From Firmicutes bacterium UBA7510 (GTDB lineage Bacteria > Bacillota > Clostridia > Tissierellales > Sedimentibacteraceae), in assembly GCA_002479485.1 (NCBI GenBank), contig DLNM01000048.1, positions 1-64,000 of the forward strand: a stretch of DNA of 64,000 bases. Direction: 5' to 3'. Positions 43,914 to 52,129 of the stretch are shown in pieces. The notes under the pieces were generated by a model. It did not search any database. It was given only the letters and a program-made list of their open reading frames with translations, and was not told the DNA's origin. Positions within the stretch are counted from its first letter, which is position 1. Every line of letters begins with the position of its first letter. The translations under genes were made by a program, and so were the position numbers.

Positions 43914-44991
43914 TTGCTTTACTCCTTTTTTTATCTATAGCTATTAATAGCAATATTATTAAAAGATTAACTACTAAAAAAACATATATAGGTATTTTTA
44001 TATATCTAATAACGATATTTATTCCCGGTAACAGACATGCTACTATATAAATAATAGGTGTTTGAATAAAAATAAAATATCCATTATCTACAGTTCTCAA
44101 CGTTTTTTGTAATGACAGGTCAGTAAAATATAGTATTATTGATAAACAAACAAACGCACATATTATATTAAGTGATATACCAACTGCTTCAGTATTTTCT
44201 AAAAATGTACCAGGTACACTAAAAAATTTTAATATCGTTACAAAAGGCCATAAAACTCTTTTTGCCTCACCCTCTCCAAATTTAAACATTATTAGAAAAA
44301 AACATAATATATATATAAGACTGCTAGTTATTAGAAATTTTCTGTTTTCATTTAAATTCTTTTTTTGTTCTTTTACATAGGGGTTTGAGAATAAAAGTAT
44401 GGTAAGTCCAAAAAATCCTACTAATGCATATGGTACTCCCATTAAAACCCCCTTAAAATCGAGGGGAAATATCGGCAAAATATTGCTAAAATCAGAGTAT
44501 AAAGTAGAAAATATTGTAACAATAAGCAAAGGTATTAGTGCTATGATTACAGTTATATGTGCTATTTGCGCTATTGTGTGAATACCCTTTTGTGTCGCAT
44601 ACGATGAAGTAAGTAGGATTATTAATATTATTACGTTATTGGGAGTTCTAAATAGCATAAACATATTTATTTGCTCAGAAAAATCCTTTAAAAGAATGCT
44701 GCTTGCAATTATGAAAAATGAAATATAAAAAGTGCCTATTATCTTTACCATGAACTTTGGCATATAGTCTGCACAAATATCAAGTAATGTTTTATCTGGA
44801 TGATTCGCTTGTAGCCTAATTATTGGCTTAGTAAATAGTAAAGCTATACCTAATGCAACAACTATACTAACCCATGCTGTTGGCCCATCTGTACATGTAA
44901 CTAGCACAGGCAAAAGCATTATTTGATATATAAACGATGATAAAATCAGCATAGATGTATTTTGATATGCTGTTATTTTAGTAGTAAACAT
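43903..44991 (-). CDS. spore germination permease GerAB family
   Basis: 362 residues with about ten membrane helices in the amino acid-polyamine-organocation transporter fold. KITAYQNTSMLILSSFIYQIMLLP (first helix, in part) and FRTPNNVIILIILLTSSYATQKGI are typical of GerAB proteins, which bind the germinant, often an amino acid. It is the B subunit of the receptor, between the A and C genes. AAGGAGG precedes the ATG. Confidence 0.92.
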   Translation of the reverse strand: MFTTKITAYQNTSMLILSSFIYQIMLLPVLVTCTDGPTAWVSIVVALGIALLFTKPIIRLQANHPDKTLLDICADYMPKFMVKIIGTFYISFFIIASSILLKDFSEQINMFMLFRTPNNVIILIILLTSSYATQKGIHTIAQIAHITVIIALIPLLIVTIFSTLYSDFSNILPIFPLDFKGVLMGVPYALVGFFGLTILLFSNPYVKEQKKNLNENRKFLITSSLIYILCFFLIMFKFGEGEAKRVLWPFVTILKFFSVPGTFLENTEAVGISLNIICAFVCLSIILYFTDLSLQKTLRTVDNGYFIFIQTPIIYIVACLLPGINIVIRYIKIPIYVFLVVNLLIILLLIAIDKKRSKANEV

Positions 44992-45017
44992 TTTGTCCTC
45001 CTTATTTGAAAAATTTT

Positions 45018-46508
45018 TTATTTTTTTCTACGTAAATATTCTGGCTTATGCACCATGTTTTTTATCCTATGTCTTATGATAGTATCCATTAAGTCTGGTT
45101 TATTCTCAACAAAGCTAGAAAACGGGGTCATATATGGTACTCCCATGCTTTTTAATGCACATAGATGTGTTAATAATATACATATACCGAGGGATACACC
45201 AAACAATCCTAGTGTTGCAGCAAGTATGATAAAAACAAAACGGAGCATCCTTAGTGAAGTTGAAAAATTATAGCTTGGTATAGCAAATGATGATATAGTA
45301 GTTAGTGCTACAATAATAATTACTAATGGTGAAATAAGACCTGCTTCTACCGCTGCTTGGCCAATAACTAAACCACCTACAATACCTATAGTTGAACCTA
45401 TAGGTCCGACGATTCTCATACCTGCTTCTCTTATAAGCTCCATAGTAATTTCAATTAAACTCGCCTCAAACCACGCAGGAAATGGAACCTTTGCTCTTGA
45501 GGCTGCAACGTATAGTGCAAGCCCTGTTGGTAGCATATTGGGGTGAAAGGTGGTAATTGCTACATACAGAGCTGGCAATAATATTGTTATTGGCAATGCT
45601 AGGTATCTAACTATTCTTATCATACATGCAGAAAGCCATCTTTCGTAATAATCCTCAGATGATTGCATAAATACAGTCATTATAGCTGGTACCATAAGTA
45701 CTTGGGGCGTGTTATCAACCCCTATTACAACTCTGCCTTCATATATAGCTGAAGCAGCCGCATCTGGCCTTTGTGTATTTTCAACTTGTGGAAATGGCGA
45801 ATAATTATCATCTTCAATTAGCTCCTCAATATAGGAACTTTCAAGTACTGCTTCTATATTAATTTTAGATAATCGCTTTTGTAATTCTTCTAATACCTGT
45901 CTGTTTACTCTATCTTCCAAATACATTATGGCTACATCTGTTTTAGATTTAGTACCTACCTGCATATACTTAACTTTCAGTTTAGGATCCTTTATTCTTC
46001 TTCTAATTAATGTAATATTAACTTTAAGTGTTTCATTAAATCCGTCTCTTGGTCCTCTTAGTAGTGTTTCAGCAACTGGCTCTGAAATACTTCTCATTGG
46101 CCATCCACGAGAAGAAATCATAATGGCCTTTGTACTGCCATCTATAAACAGCATTGTTTCGCCAGATAAAATTTTATTAACAGCTGTACTAATATTATCC
46201 ACTGAACTTATTTCAGATGTTGCTATACTTGTTAAGCTAGCTATTCTATCTAATTCTTGTGTTGTATTTTTTTCAAAATTATTTAAGTCAAAAAATTCCA
46301 TTAATGTCTCGATTGCAAATTGACTGACAGCTTCTTTTGTTGTCATTCCGTCAACATAAATAAGACACATTTTTATCTTTTGTTTCTTTCCGCATTCAAT
46401 TGTTCTGTAAATAATATCATCTGCGTCCTTCAATATTTCTTTTAATGCTAAAATTGTTTGACTTAACTTACTATTTATATCTTTAATTGTATTTTTGTTA
46501 TTATCCAT
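45018..46508 (-). CDS. spore germination protein GerAA family
   Basis: 496 residues. The N-terminal ~270 are hydrophilic, with LIYVDGMTTKEAVSQFAIETLM, GETMLFIDGSTKAIMISSRGW and SEPVAETLLRGPRDGFNETLKVN, all GerA hallmarks. The C-terminal part has five or six helices, with PFPAWFEASLIEITMELIREAG and GPIGSTIGIVGGLVIGQAAVEA (in part). It is the A subunit of a nutrient germinant receptor, now known in B. subtilis to form an ion channel. Recognition is firm; the germinant is unknown. Confidence 0.94.
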   Translation of the reverse strand: MDNNKNTIKDINSKLSQTILALKEILKDADDIIYRTIECGKKQKIKMCLIYVDGMTTKEAVSQFAIETLMEFFDLNNFEKNTTQELDRIASLTSIATSEISSVDNISTAVNKILSGETMLFIDGSTKAIMISSRGWPMRSISEPVAETLLRGPRDGFNETLKVNITLIRRRIKDPKLKVKYMQVGTKSKTDVAIMYLEDRVNRQVLEELQKRLSKINIEAVLESSYIEELIEDDNYSPFPQVENTQRPDAAASAIYEGRVVIGVDNTPQVLMVPAIMTVFMQSSEDYYERWLSACMIRIVRYLALPITILLPALYVAITTFHPNMLPTGLALYVAASRAKVPFPAWFEASLIEITMELIREAGMRIVGPIGSTIGIVGGLVIGQAAVEAGLISPLVIIIVALTTISSFAIPSYNFSTSLRMLRFVFIILAATLGLFGVSLGICILLTHLCALKSMGVPYMTPFSSFVENKPDLMDTIIRHRIKNMVHKPEYLRRKK

Positions 46509-46521
46509 TTGACCCCCTAAA

Positions 46522-46725
46522 TTAGTAAATAATTGTTAGTATTAATGCAGCAATAGTGAATAAGCCATAAAATATACCTGTTGCTTTTGCTATTCTATAG
46601 TCTTTAAACTTTCCAGATTGCTTTAACTGCTTACTGGTTCTAAATATTAGAAAATAGCTTATTATAGCAAATAAAAATATTACACCGTTACTTAATACAC
46701 TTTTAAGCTCGTTTAACAAAAACAT
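46522..46725 (-). CDS. small two-helix membrane protein leading the ger operon
   Basis: 67 residues: a hydrophobic helix (about 13-30), a basic loop (RTSKQLKQSGKFKDYRIAK) and a second helix (about 47-65). It resembles the small CLC_0170-type proteins of clostridia in size and layout, but I am not certain. AAGGAAGGTG precedes its ATG and it ends 13 bp before the GerAA gene, so it is probably transcribed with the receptor. Small D subunits of receptors (GerD/GerVD-like) also have two helices, so an accessory role is possible. Confidence 0.6.
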   Translation of the reverse strand: MFLLNELKSVLSNGVIFLFAIISYFLIFRTSKQLKQSGKFKDYRIAKATGIFYGLFTIAALILTIIY

Positions 46726-46805
46726 AAAACACCTTCCTTGCAGTAATCACAAAATAATAGAATATTGCTCTATTATTTGTAATATTTGCAAAACAAGGTG
46801 TTTTT
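46726..46805 (-). promoter_or_regulatory. hairpin leader covering the ger operon ribosome site
   Basis: AAAACACCTT (46726-46735) pairs perfectly with AAGGTGTTTT (46795-46804), and TGCA pairs with TGCA further in. A perfect 10-bp inner stem AAATAATAGA/TCTATTATTT (46752-46778) sits inside. On the minus strand the outer stem contains the AAGGTG ribosome site of the first gene. The inner stem could also end transcription of the upstream activator gene. A weak TTGGTG-17-TATAAA promoter (46815-46843) lies further upstream. Confidence 0.5.
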
Positions 46806-46866
46806 ATACATAAATTTATAAATTTTCTTTTTTTATCCACCAATAGGAAGGAATATTAAGAGGATA

Positions 46867-48303
46867 TTATATTTTATATTTCTGCTTTTTTCTAACCAAT
46901 GTAGATATATCTATATCAAGTGTAGCTGCAGCTATTTTTAATGTTTCAGAGTTAGCAAGAGTCTTTAGAATTTCGTCCTTTTCAAATTCCTCTAATCTAT
47001 CTTTTAAGGTTTTTGTAGTAGTTTCATAAACATTTCCATACTTGTATGGCATTTCATTTTCGCCTATTATTAATTGGTCTTTAAATAGATTTTTAGTTAT
47101 ACAAGGAGTATCTGATATTAAAACTAGTCTTTCTATTATGTTTTTCATTTCCCTAATATTTCCCGGCCAATCATAGGCTATAAATTTTTCTAAGCAATCT
47201 GCTGAGAAAAAAGTGTTTTTACTGTACTTGTTGTTATAATACTCTATGAATTCTTGCGACAATGGTATTATATCCTCCTTTCGATGTCTAAGTGGAGGTA
47301 TAACAAAATTAACTACATTTAATCTATAGTACAAATCATTTCTAAATTTTTTCTCTTCTACTAATTGTTTAAGCTCTGCGTTTGTGGCAGCTATAATCCT
47401 TGCATTAAATTCAACTGGCTTAACTCCACCTATACGATAGAAAAACTTATCATTTATAGAATTTAATAATTTAACTTGTAAAGCATATGGCATATCCCCT
47501 ATTTCATCTAAGAATAATACACCATTATTAGCTTCTTCAAATAATCCTTTTTTTCCACCTTTTTGAGCACCAGAAAATGCACCTTCCTCATATCCAAAAA
47601 ACTCTGACTCCAACAAATTTTCTGGTACTGCACCACAATTAATTTTAACAAACTTGCCTTTGTTTTTTTTACTTGAGCTGTTATAAATATAAGAGGCTAG
47701 AAAATCCTTACCTACTCCAGTTTCACCAAGTATAAGTATTGTACTGTCAAAGGAAGCTACTTTATCTACTTTCTCATATATATCTTTTACAGCTTCATTA
47801 TTAGATATAAATTGATTTTCTTTTTCTACATTTTGTGCTTCCTTTATATATGTAGAATTTTTTATAGTTAAGTCCTCTTTTATAGCAATGTTTTTCATTA
47901 TCTTATCTAGCTCGGATACATCTCGTATAACAGCTATTGTTCTTATTAAATTTCCCTCATCATCAAATATGGGTGAACCAGAAACTAAACATTTTTGACC
48001 TTCTGAATAATTGTTTATTGTAAAAACTGTGCTTTTAGTCTCAATAACCTTGGAACAACAAGAATTAGGAAGAATATTAACTCTTCTTAAATCATAAACT
48101 GTTTTACCAATAATTTTATCCCTTGTTAAACCCGAAAGAGCTAAAAAGGCATCATTTACAAATAGTGTTTTGCCTACACTATCAGTAATGTATATTCCAT
48201 CTTCAAGTTTATTAAGCATTTCATTATGAATATATTGCTGTTTAGTCAAATATTCAATTTGTTTTTCAAGCTCTTTTATAAATTTTAAATTTTTATCTAC
48301 CAT
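46867..48303 (-). CDS. PAS-containing sigma-54-dependent activator of thiolase gene (inferred)
   Basis: 478 residues from the ATG at 48303 (AGAGGT upstream); a frame reaching 48417 would run through the operator region. A short coiled coil is followed by a PAS domain (about 28-135, LEDGIYITDSVGKTLFVNDAFL), an AAA+ domain with GETGVGKDFLASYIY (Walker A), GAFSGAQKGG (GAFTGA loop) and GVLFLDEIGDMP (Walker B), and a C-terminal HTH (LKIAAATLDIDISTLVRKKQKY). It lies divergent from the thiolase gene, which has a sigma-54 promoter and three likely operators. The effector is unknown, perhaps acetoacetate or a short-chain acid. Confidence 0.92.
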   Translation of the reverse strand: MVDKNLKFIKELEKQIEYLTKQQYIHNEMLNKLEDGIYITDSVGKTLFVNDAFLALSGLTRDKIIGKTVYDLRRVNILPNSCCSKVIETKSTVFTINNYSEGQKCLVSGSPIFDDEGNLIRTIAVIRDVSELDKIMKNIAIKEDLTIKNSTYIKEAQNVEKENQFISNNEAVKDIYEKVDKVASFDSTILILGETGVGKDFLASYIYNSSSKKNKGKFVKINCGAVPENLLESEFFGYEEGAFSGAQKGGKKGLFEEANNGVLFLDEIGDMPYALQVKLLNSINDKFFYRIGGVKPVEFNARIIAATNAELKQLVEEKKFRNDLYYRLNVVNFVIPPLRHRKEDIIPLSQEFIEYYNNKYSKNTFFSADCLEKFIAYDWPGNIREMKNIIERLVLISDTPCITKNLFKDQLIIGENEMPYKYGNVYETTTKTLKDRLEEFEKDEILKTLANSETLKIAAATLDIDISTLVRKKQKYKI

Positions 48304-48380
48304 AACTACCTCTATGTGATTATTAATATCTTTTATCCTTATTATACTGTCATATTTCTTCTTTATCTTATCATAATATA

Positions 48381-48458
48381 TGCAACATTGCAAATGCATT
48401 TTCGCATACATGTGCAATGCTGCATATCAATCAGAATAGAAACTGTTGCAATTTTGCA
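48381..48458. promoter_or_regulatory. three TGCAAnnTTGCA operators upstream of the thiolase promoter
   Basis: TGCAACATTGCA (48381-48392), TGCAATGCTGCA (48413-48424, one mismatch) and TGCAATTTTGCA (48447-48458). Centres are 32 and 34 bp apart, about three helical turns, placing them on one DNA face. They lie 22-100 bp upstream of the sigma-54 -24 element and next to the activator start. Confidence 0.72.
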
Positions 48459-48477
48459 TCTTTCTTAAAATGAATAA

Positions 48478-48495
48478 TTGGCACGAATATTGCTT
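48478..48495 (+). promoter_or_regulatory. sigma-54 promoter of the thiolase gene
   Basis: TTGGCACGAATATTGCTT: GG at 48480-48481 and GC at 48492-48493 with exactly 10 nt between them, a near-perfect consensus. Confidence 0.93.
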
Positions 48496-48524
48496 ATTAT
48501 ATATTCAAAATAAATTATTTTTAA

Positions 48525-48573
48525 AGAGTGAAAAAAAACACTCTAAAATTATTTTAACGCCACGAAGCGGCGT
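48525..48573 (+). promoter_or_regulatory. paired hairpins in the thiolase leader
   Basis: AGAGTG/CACTCT (48525-48544, A8 loop) and ACGCC/GGCGT (48557-48573), the latter followed directly by AATGGGAGG and the start. The CoA-transferase gene has a matching layout at 49937-50018. Confidence 0.5.
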
Positions 48574-48588
48574 AATGGGAGGATTAAT

Positions 48589-49770
48589 ATGAGAAAAGTA
48601 GTTATCGTTTCAGCAGCAAGAACACCAATAGGTTCTTTTGGTGGAAGTTTAAGCTCACTATCAGCTGTTGATTTAGGTGTAATAGCAGCAAAGGAAGCAA
48701 TAAAAAGAGCAAATATAGACCCAAGCATAATTGATGAGGTTATAATAGGAAATGTTTTAGGAGCAGGTCTAGGACAAAACGTTTCTAGACAAGTAGGAGT
48801 TGGGGCAGGCGTACCAGTTGAAACTCCAGCGTTGACACTTGGCAAGGTTTGTGGTTCTGGACTTAGAGCAGTAAGTATGGCAGCACAATTTATAAAGCTA
48901 GGTGATGCTGATGTTATACTTTGCGGTGGAACAGAAAGTATGTCAAATGCACCTTATGTTTTACCTAAGGCAAGATGGGGACAAAGAATGGGTGATGGCG
49001 CTATTATTGACACCATGGTTAATGATGGATTGACAGATATATTTAATAAATATCATATGGGTATTACAGCTGAAAACATTGCAGAACAATGGAATATCTC
49101 TAAGGAAGAGCAAGATAAATTTGCTGTTGCAAGTCAAAATAAAACTGAAGCAGCTCAAAAGGCTGGAAAATTTGCAGATGAAATTGTACCAGTGGTTATA
49201 CCTCAAAGAAAAGGTGATCCAATAGTTGTTGATACAGATGAATATCCAAGACATGGTTCAACTATAGAGAAAATGTCTAAGGTTCCATCTGCATTTAAAA
49301 AAGACGGTACAGTAACTGCAGCAAATGCTTCAGGTATAAATGACGGAGCAACATGCTTAATAGTTATGTCAAAGGATAAAGCTGATGAGTTAGGTCTTGA
49401 ATATTTAGCAGAAATAGTTTCTTATGGATCTGCAGGAGTAGACCCTAAGATTATGGGATATGGTCCTGTGCCAGCTGTTAAAAAAGCTTTAGCTAAGATA
49501 AATTGGACTGTAGATGATTTAGACTTAGTAGAAGCAAACGAAGCTTTTGCAGCTCAATCTATTTCAGTAGCTAGAGACTTAGGGTTAAATCCAGAGAAAG
49601 TTAATGTTAATGGTGGAGCTATAGCTCTTGGCCATCCAATTGGCTCTTCTGGAGCAAGAATTTTAGCAACTTTACTTTATGAGATGAAAAGAAGAGATGC
49701 TAAAAAAGGTCTTGCTACTCTTTGTATAGGTGGCGGAATGGGAACTTCTCTACTTATAGAAAGAAAATAA
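48589..49770 (+). CDS. acetyl-CoA C-acetyltransferase (thiolase)
   Basis: 393 residues. C88 in KVCGSGLRAVS is the acyl-accepting Cys, H349 in GGAIALGHPIGSSGAR and C379 in LCIGGGMGTSL complete the active site. It splits acetoacetyl-CoA into two acetyl-CoA (or the reverse). With the CoA-transferase downstream it would use the acetoacetate produced by Kce in lysine fermentation. It has a sigma-54 promoter with a divergent activator. A 6-bp GC-rich hairpin (49784-49799) follows its stop without a T-run, so some readthrough into the CoA-transferase genes is possible. Confidence 0.95.
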   Translation: MRKVVIVSAARTPIGSFGGSLSSLSAVDLGVIAAKEAIKRANIDPSIIDEVIIGNVLGAGLGQNVSRQVGVGAGVPVETPALTLGKVCGSGLRAVSMAAQFIKLGDADVILCGGTESMSNAPYVLPKARWGQRMGDGAIIDTMVNDGLTDIFNKYHMGITAENIAEQWNISKEEQDKFAVASQNKTEAAQKAGKFADEIVPVVIPQRKGDPIVVDTDEYPRHGSTIEKMSKVPSAFKKDGTVTAANASGINDGATCLIVMSKDKADELGLEYLAEIVSYGSAGVDPKIMGYGPVPAVKKALAKINWTVDDLDLVEANEAFAAQSISVARDLGLNPEKVNVNGGAIALGHPIGSSGARILATLLYEMKRRDAKKGLATLCIGGGMGTSLLIERK

Positions 49771-49844
49771 TACTAAACCACAAAGCGTGTTGCCACGCTC
49801 TTAAAATCTTATAATCGTGATAAGTATAGTGTAAAATAATCAAT

Positions 49845-49862
49845 TTGTTATTTTATTAACAA
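49845..49862. promoter_or_regulatory. Rex-like operator TTGTTATTTTATTAACAA
   Basis: The 18-bp site matches the clostridial Rex pattern TTGTTAAnnnnTTAACAA at 13 of 14 defined positions. It lies 6 bp upstream of the -35 box of the CoA-transferase promoter. Control by NADH/NAD+ ratio is inferred from known Rex targets in butyrate-forming clostridia. Confidence 0.6.
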
Positions 49863-49868
49863 ATTAGT

Positions 49869-49897
49869 TTGATAAATTATTAAATAAGATATATAAT
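49869..49897 (+). promoter_or_regulatory. sigma-A promoter of the CoA-transferase genes
   Basis: TTGATA (49869-49874), 17-bp spacer, TATAAT (49892-49897), 135 bp upstream of the first start. The genes therefore need not depend on the thiolase promoter. Confidence 0.78.
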
Positions 49898-49936
49898 TAA
49901 AATTAGTATAAGGCAAAAAATTCAAGGAAAGGGTGT

Positions 49937-50018
49937 AGTGTGAAAAAAGGCACTTCACACTATGGAAAAATCAAAAAAATGATTTTTCATTTCTATTTGT
50001 GATGCCACTTCGTGGCAT
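49937..50018 (+). promoter_or_regulatory. three hairpins in the CoA-transferase leader
   Basis: AGTGTGA/TCACACT (49937-49961), GAAAAATCA/TGATTTTTC (49965-49988) and ATGCCAC/GTGGCAT (50002-50018). The last is followed by AATGGGAGG, as in the thiolase leader. They may stabilise the message or bind a regulator. Confidence 0.5.
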
Positions 50019-50031
50019 AATGGGAGGTAAA

Positions 50032-50685
50032 ATGAATAAAATAATTACTATTAGTGAAGCTGTTAATAAAGTAAAAGATGGCATGACTATAATGGTCGGT
50101 GGATTTTTAGCTAATGGAACTCCAGAAAGACTAATTGATGCTTTAGTTGAAAAAGGAGTAAAAAACTTAACATTAATTTGTAATGATACTGGTTTTCCTG
50201 ACAGAGGCGTTGGTAAAATGGTAGTTGCAAAGCAATTTAAAAGAATAATTGTATCTCACATAGGTACTAACCCAGAGACTGCTAACCAAATGAATTCAGG
50301 TGAAACTATTGTAGAATTAGTTCCTCAAGGTACATTGGCTGAAAGAGTAAGATGTGCTGGAACTGGTCTTGGTGGAGTTTACACACCTACTGGAATTGGT
50401 ACAGAAGTAGAGATAGGAAAAGAAAAGAAAGTTATAAATGGAATAGAGTATATATTGGAGTTACCTTTAAAGGCTGATGTTGCTTTATTATTTGGCAGTG
50501 TTGTAGATAAAAAGGGAAATATAGTTTTCAATAAAACGATGAAAAACTTTAATCCAATTATGGCTATGGCAGCAGATACAGTAATAGTAGATGCAGAAAA
50601 AGTAGTAGAAATAGGTGAAATAGATCCTGAAAATGTTATGACATCAGGTATATTTGTTGACTATGTTGTAGGAGGTGACATGTAA
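50032..50685 (+). CDS. atoD: acetoacetate (butyrate) CoA-transferase, alpha subunit
   Basis: 217 residues from ATG 50032, preceded by GGGAGGT; the frame from 49999 runs back through the leader hairpin. GMTIMVGGFLANGTPERLIDAL is the CoA-binding glycine loop of the alpha subunit, and ELVPQGTLAERVRCAGTGLGGVYTPTGIGT (in part) is its second hallmark. With the beta subunit it moves CoA from butyryl- or acetyl-CoA to acetoacetate. In lysine fermentation this releases butyrate and supplies acetoacetyl-CoA for thiolase. Confidence 0.93.
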   Translation: MNKIITISEAVNKVKDGMTIMVGGFLANGTPERLIDALVEKGVKNLTLICNDTGFPDRGVGKMVVAKQFKRIIVSHIGTNPETANQMNSGETIVELVPQGTLAERVRCAGTGLGGVYTPTGIGTEVEIGKEKKVINGIEYILELPLKADVALLFGSVVDKKGNIVFNKTMKNFNPIMAMAADTVIVDAEKVVEIGEIDPENVMTSGIFVDYVVGGDM

Positions 50686-51344
50686 TGGCTTTAGATGCAA
50701 AGGTAGTTATAGCGAAAAGAGTAGCTCAAGAATTACATGATGGTGATGTTGTAAATTTAGGTATCGGTCTTCCTACATTGGTAGCAAACTATATACCAGA
50801 GGATGTTGATATAACTTTCCAATCAGAAAATGGTTTTTTAGGATTAGGTCCTTCTCCAGAGCCTGACAAGGTAGATATGGAGCTAGTAAACGCTGGTGGT
50901 CAGCCAGTTACAATAGTTTCAGGCGGATGCTATTTTGACAGCTGCACTTCTTTTGGAATTATAAGAGGTGGACATGTAGATGCAACAGTTCTTGGAGCAT
51001 TGCAGGTTGATGAAAAAGGAAATCTAGCTAACTGGAAAATACCAGGAAAAATGGTTCCAGGTATGGGCGGTGCCATGGATTTAGTAGTTGGTGCTAAACA
51101 AGTTATAGTAGCTATGCAACATACTCAAAAAGGTGCACACAAAATACTTGCTGAATGTACTCTTCCACTTACAGCTAAAGAACAAGTTAACTTAATTATA
51201 ACAGAATTAGCAGTTATAGAGGTAACTAAGGAAGGATTAGTTCTAAGAGAATTAGGACCAGAAGCAACCGTTGAAGAAGTTCAAGAGGCAACAGGTGCAA
51301 AATTAATAATACCAGAAAATATAAAGAGATTTGGAATTGAATAA
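50685..51344 (+). CDS. atoA: acetoacetate (butyrate) CoA-transferase, beta subunit
   Basis: 219 residues. E48 in FQSENGFLGLG is the catalytic Glu that carries CoA as a thioester, and VNLGIGLPTLVANYIP and GGQPVTIVSGGCYFDS are conserved beta-subunit blocks. Its ATG overlaps the alpha-subunit stop by one base, so the subunits are made in equal amounts. The true acyl-CoA donor (butyryl- or acetyl-CoA) is inferred from the neighbouring lysine pathway only. Confidence 0.94.
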   Translation: MALDAKVVIAKRVAQELHDGDVVNLGIGLPTLVANYIPEDVDITFQSENGFLGLGPSPEPDKVDMELVNAGGQPVTIVSGGCYFDSCTSFGIIRGGHVDATVLGALQVDEKGNLANWKIPGKMVPGMGGAMDLVVGAKQVIVAMQHTQKGAHKILAECTLPLTAKEQVNLIITELAVIEVTKEGLVLRELGPEATVEEVQEATGAKLIIPENIKRFGIE

Positions 51345-51353
51345 TATATAAAA

Positions 51354-51371
51354 AGCGAAACAAGTTTCGCT
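51354..51371 (-). terminator. terminator of the minus-strand ABC/M1 operon
   Basis: AGCGAAAC pairs with GTTTCGCT around a 2-nt loop; on the minus strand it is followed by TTTT. It lies 42 bp after the last permease stop. Confidence 0.65.
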
Positions 51372-51381
51372 CTAATAACAC

Positions 51382-51410
51382 GACAGCGTTAAATACGCTG
51401 TCATGTTTTA
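51382..51410 (+). terminator. terminator of the CoA-transferase genes
   Basis: GACAGCGT (51382-51389) pairs perfectly with ACGCTGTC (51395-51402) and is followed by a T-rich stretch (ATGTTTTA). Confidence 0.65.
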
Positions 51411-51412
51411 TC

Positions 51413-52129
51413 TTACCTATTAATTTTTTTAAATTTAACTATAGTTACCATTAATACAACTCCTATTATTAACAATATCAACCTACTTATCAAGTATGAA
51501 ATTTCAAGATTGAATGCTGGATCCAATACACCTAAATTAAGTGGATATTCCGAGAAAAATCTTATTCCTGTTATGTACAATTTTTGAAATGAAGGTATAT
51601 ATGACACTAATAATTGAATAGCTAATAAAACGTAAATCCCTATTTGACTATGCCTACCTACTAACCACCCTGCGCCCATAGTAAATATCAACGATGGTAT
51701 TACTGCTAATATAGCAGGTAAAAATAATGGTTGAAGCGGCACTGTATCAAATATTGTTTTATAAAATACTATACATAGAGCAACAACAATTATAACTATT
51801 ATCACCATACCTATTGCAATTGAAGCACAGCGGATTAAGGTATACTTATTTTTATTTACAGATGTAGCACTAGTTATAGCTGATACTTTTTCTTCGCTTT
51901 TAGAAGTAAAAAATGTTATAAAAAACAGTTCAATTGCACATAAAAATGGTACAACACTTGATAAATAATATCCAAAGCTCCATGGTGAAAACGGCGCTGT
52001 GTTAGCTATTCCTAATATAACAGAACTTGTTAACAACTGCCAACTGCAAAGTATTGTAACCAAACTTAATCCAATGAAAATTTTATTACCCATAAGTCTA
52101 CGACATTCATAATATAGTATTTTATTCAA
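51413..52129 (-). CDS. ABC-2 type permease of the peptide-linked ABC system
   Basis: 238 residues with six membrane helices: helices near residues 17-40, 55-75, 98-125, 135-155, 165-180 and 210-232, with the YYECRRLMGNK cytosolic start common in ABC-2 permeases of LanFEG/NatB-like exporters. No substrate motif is visible. It overlaps the permease/peptidase gene by 8 nt and is the last gene of the operon. It probably pairs with the permease part of that protein and with the ATPase encoded at 54390. Confidence 0.75.
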   Translation of the reverse strand: MNKILYYECRRLMGNKIFIGLSLVTILCSWQLLTSSVILGIANTAPFSPWSFGYYLSSVVPFLCAIELFFITFFTSKSEEKVSAITSATSVNKNKYTLIRCASIAIGMVIIVIIVVALCIVFYKTIFDTVPLQPLFLPAILAVIPSLIFTMGAGWLVGRHSQIGIYVLLAIQLLVSYIPSFQKLYITGIRFFSEYPLNLGVLDPAFNLEISYLISRLILLIIGVVLMVTIVKFKKINR

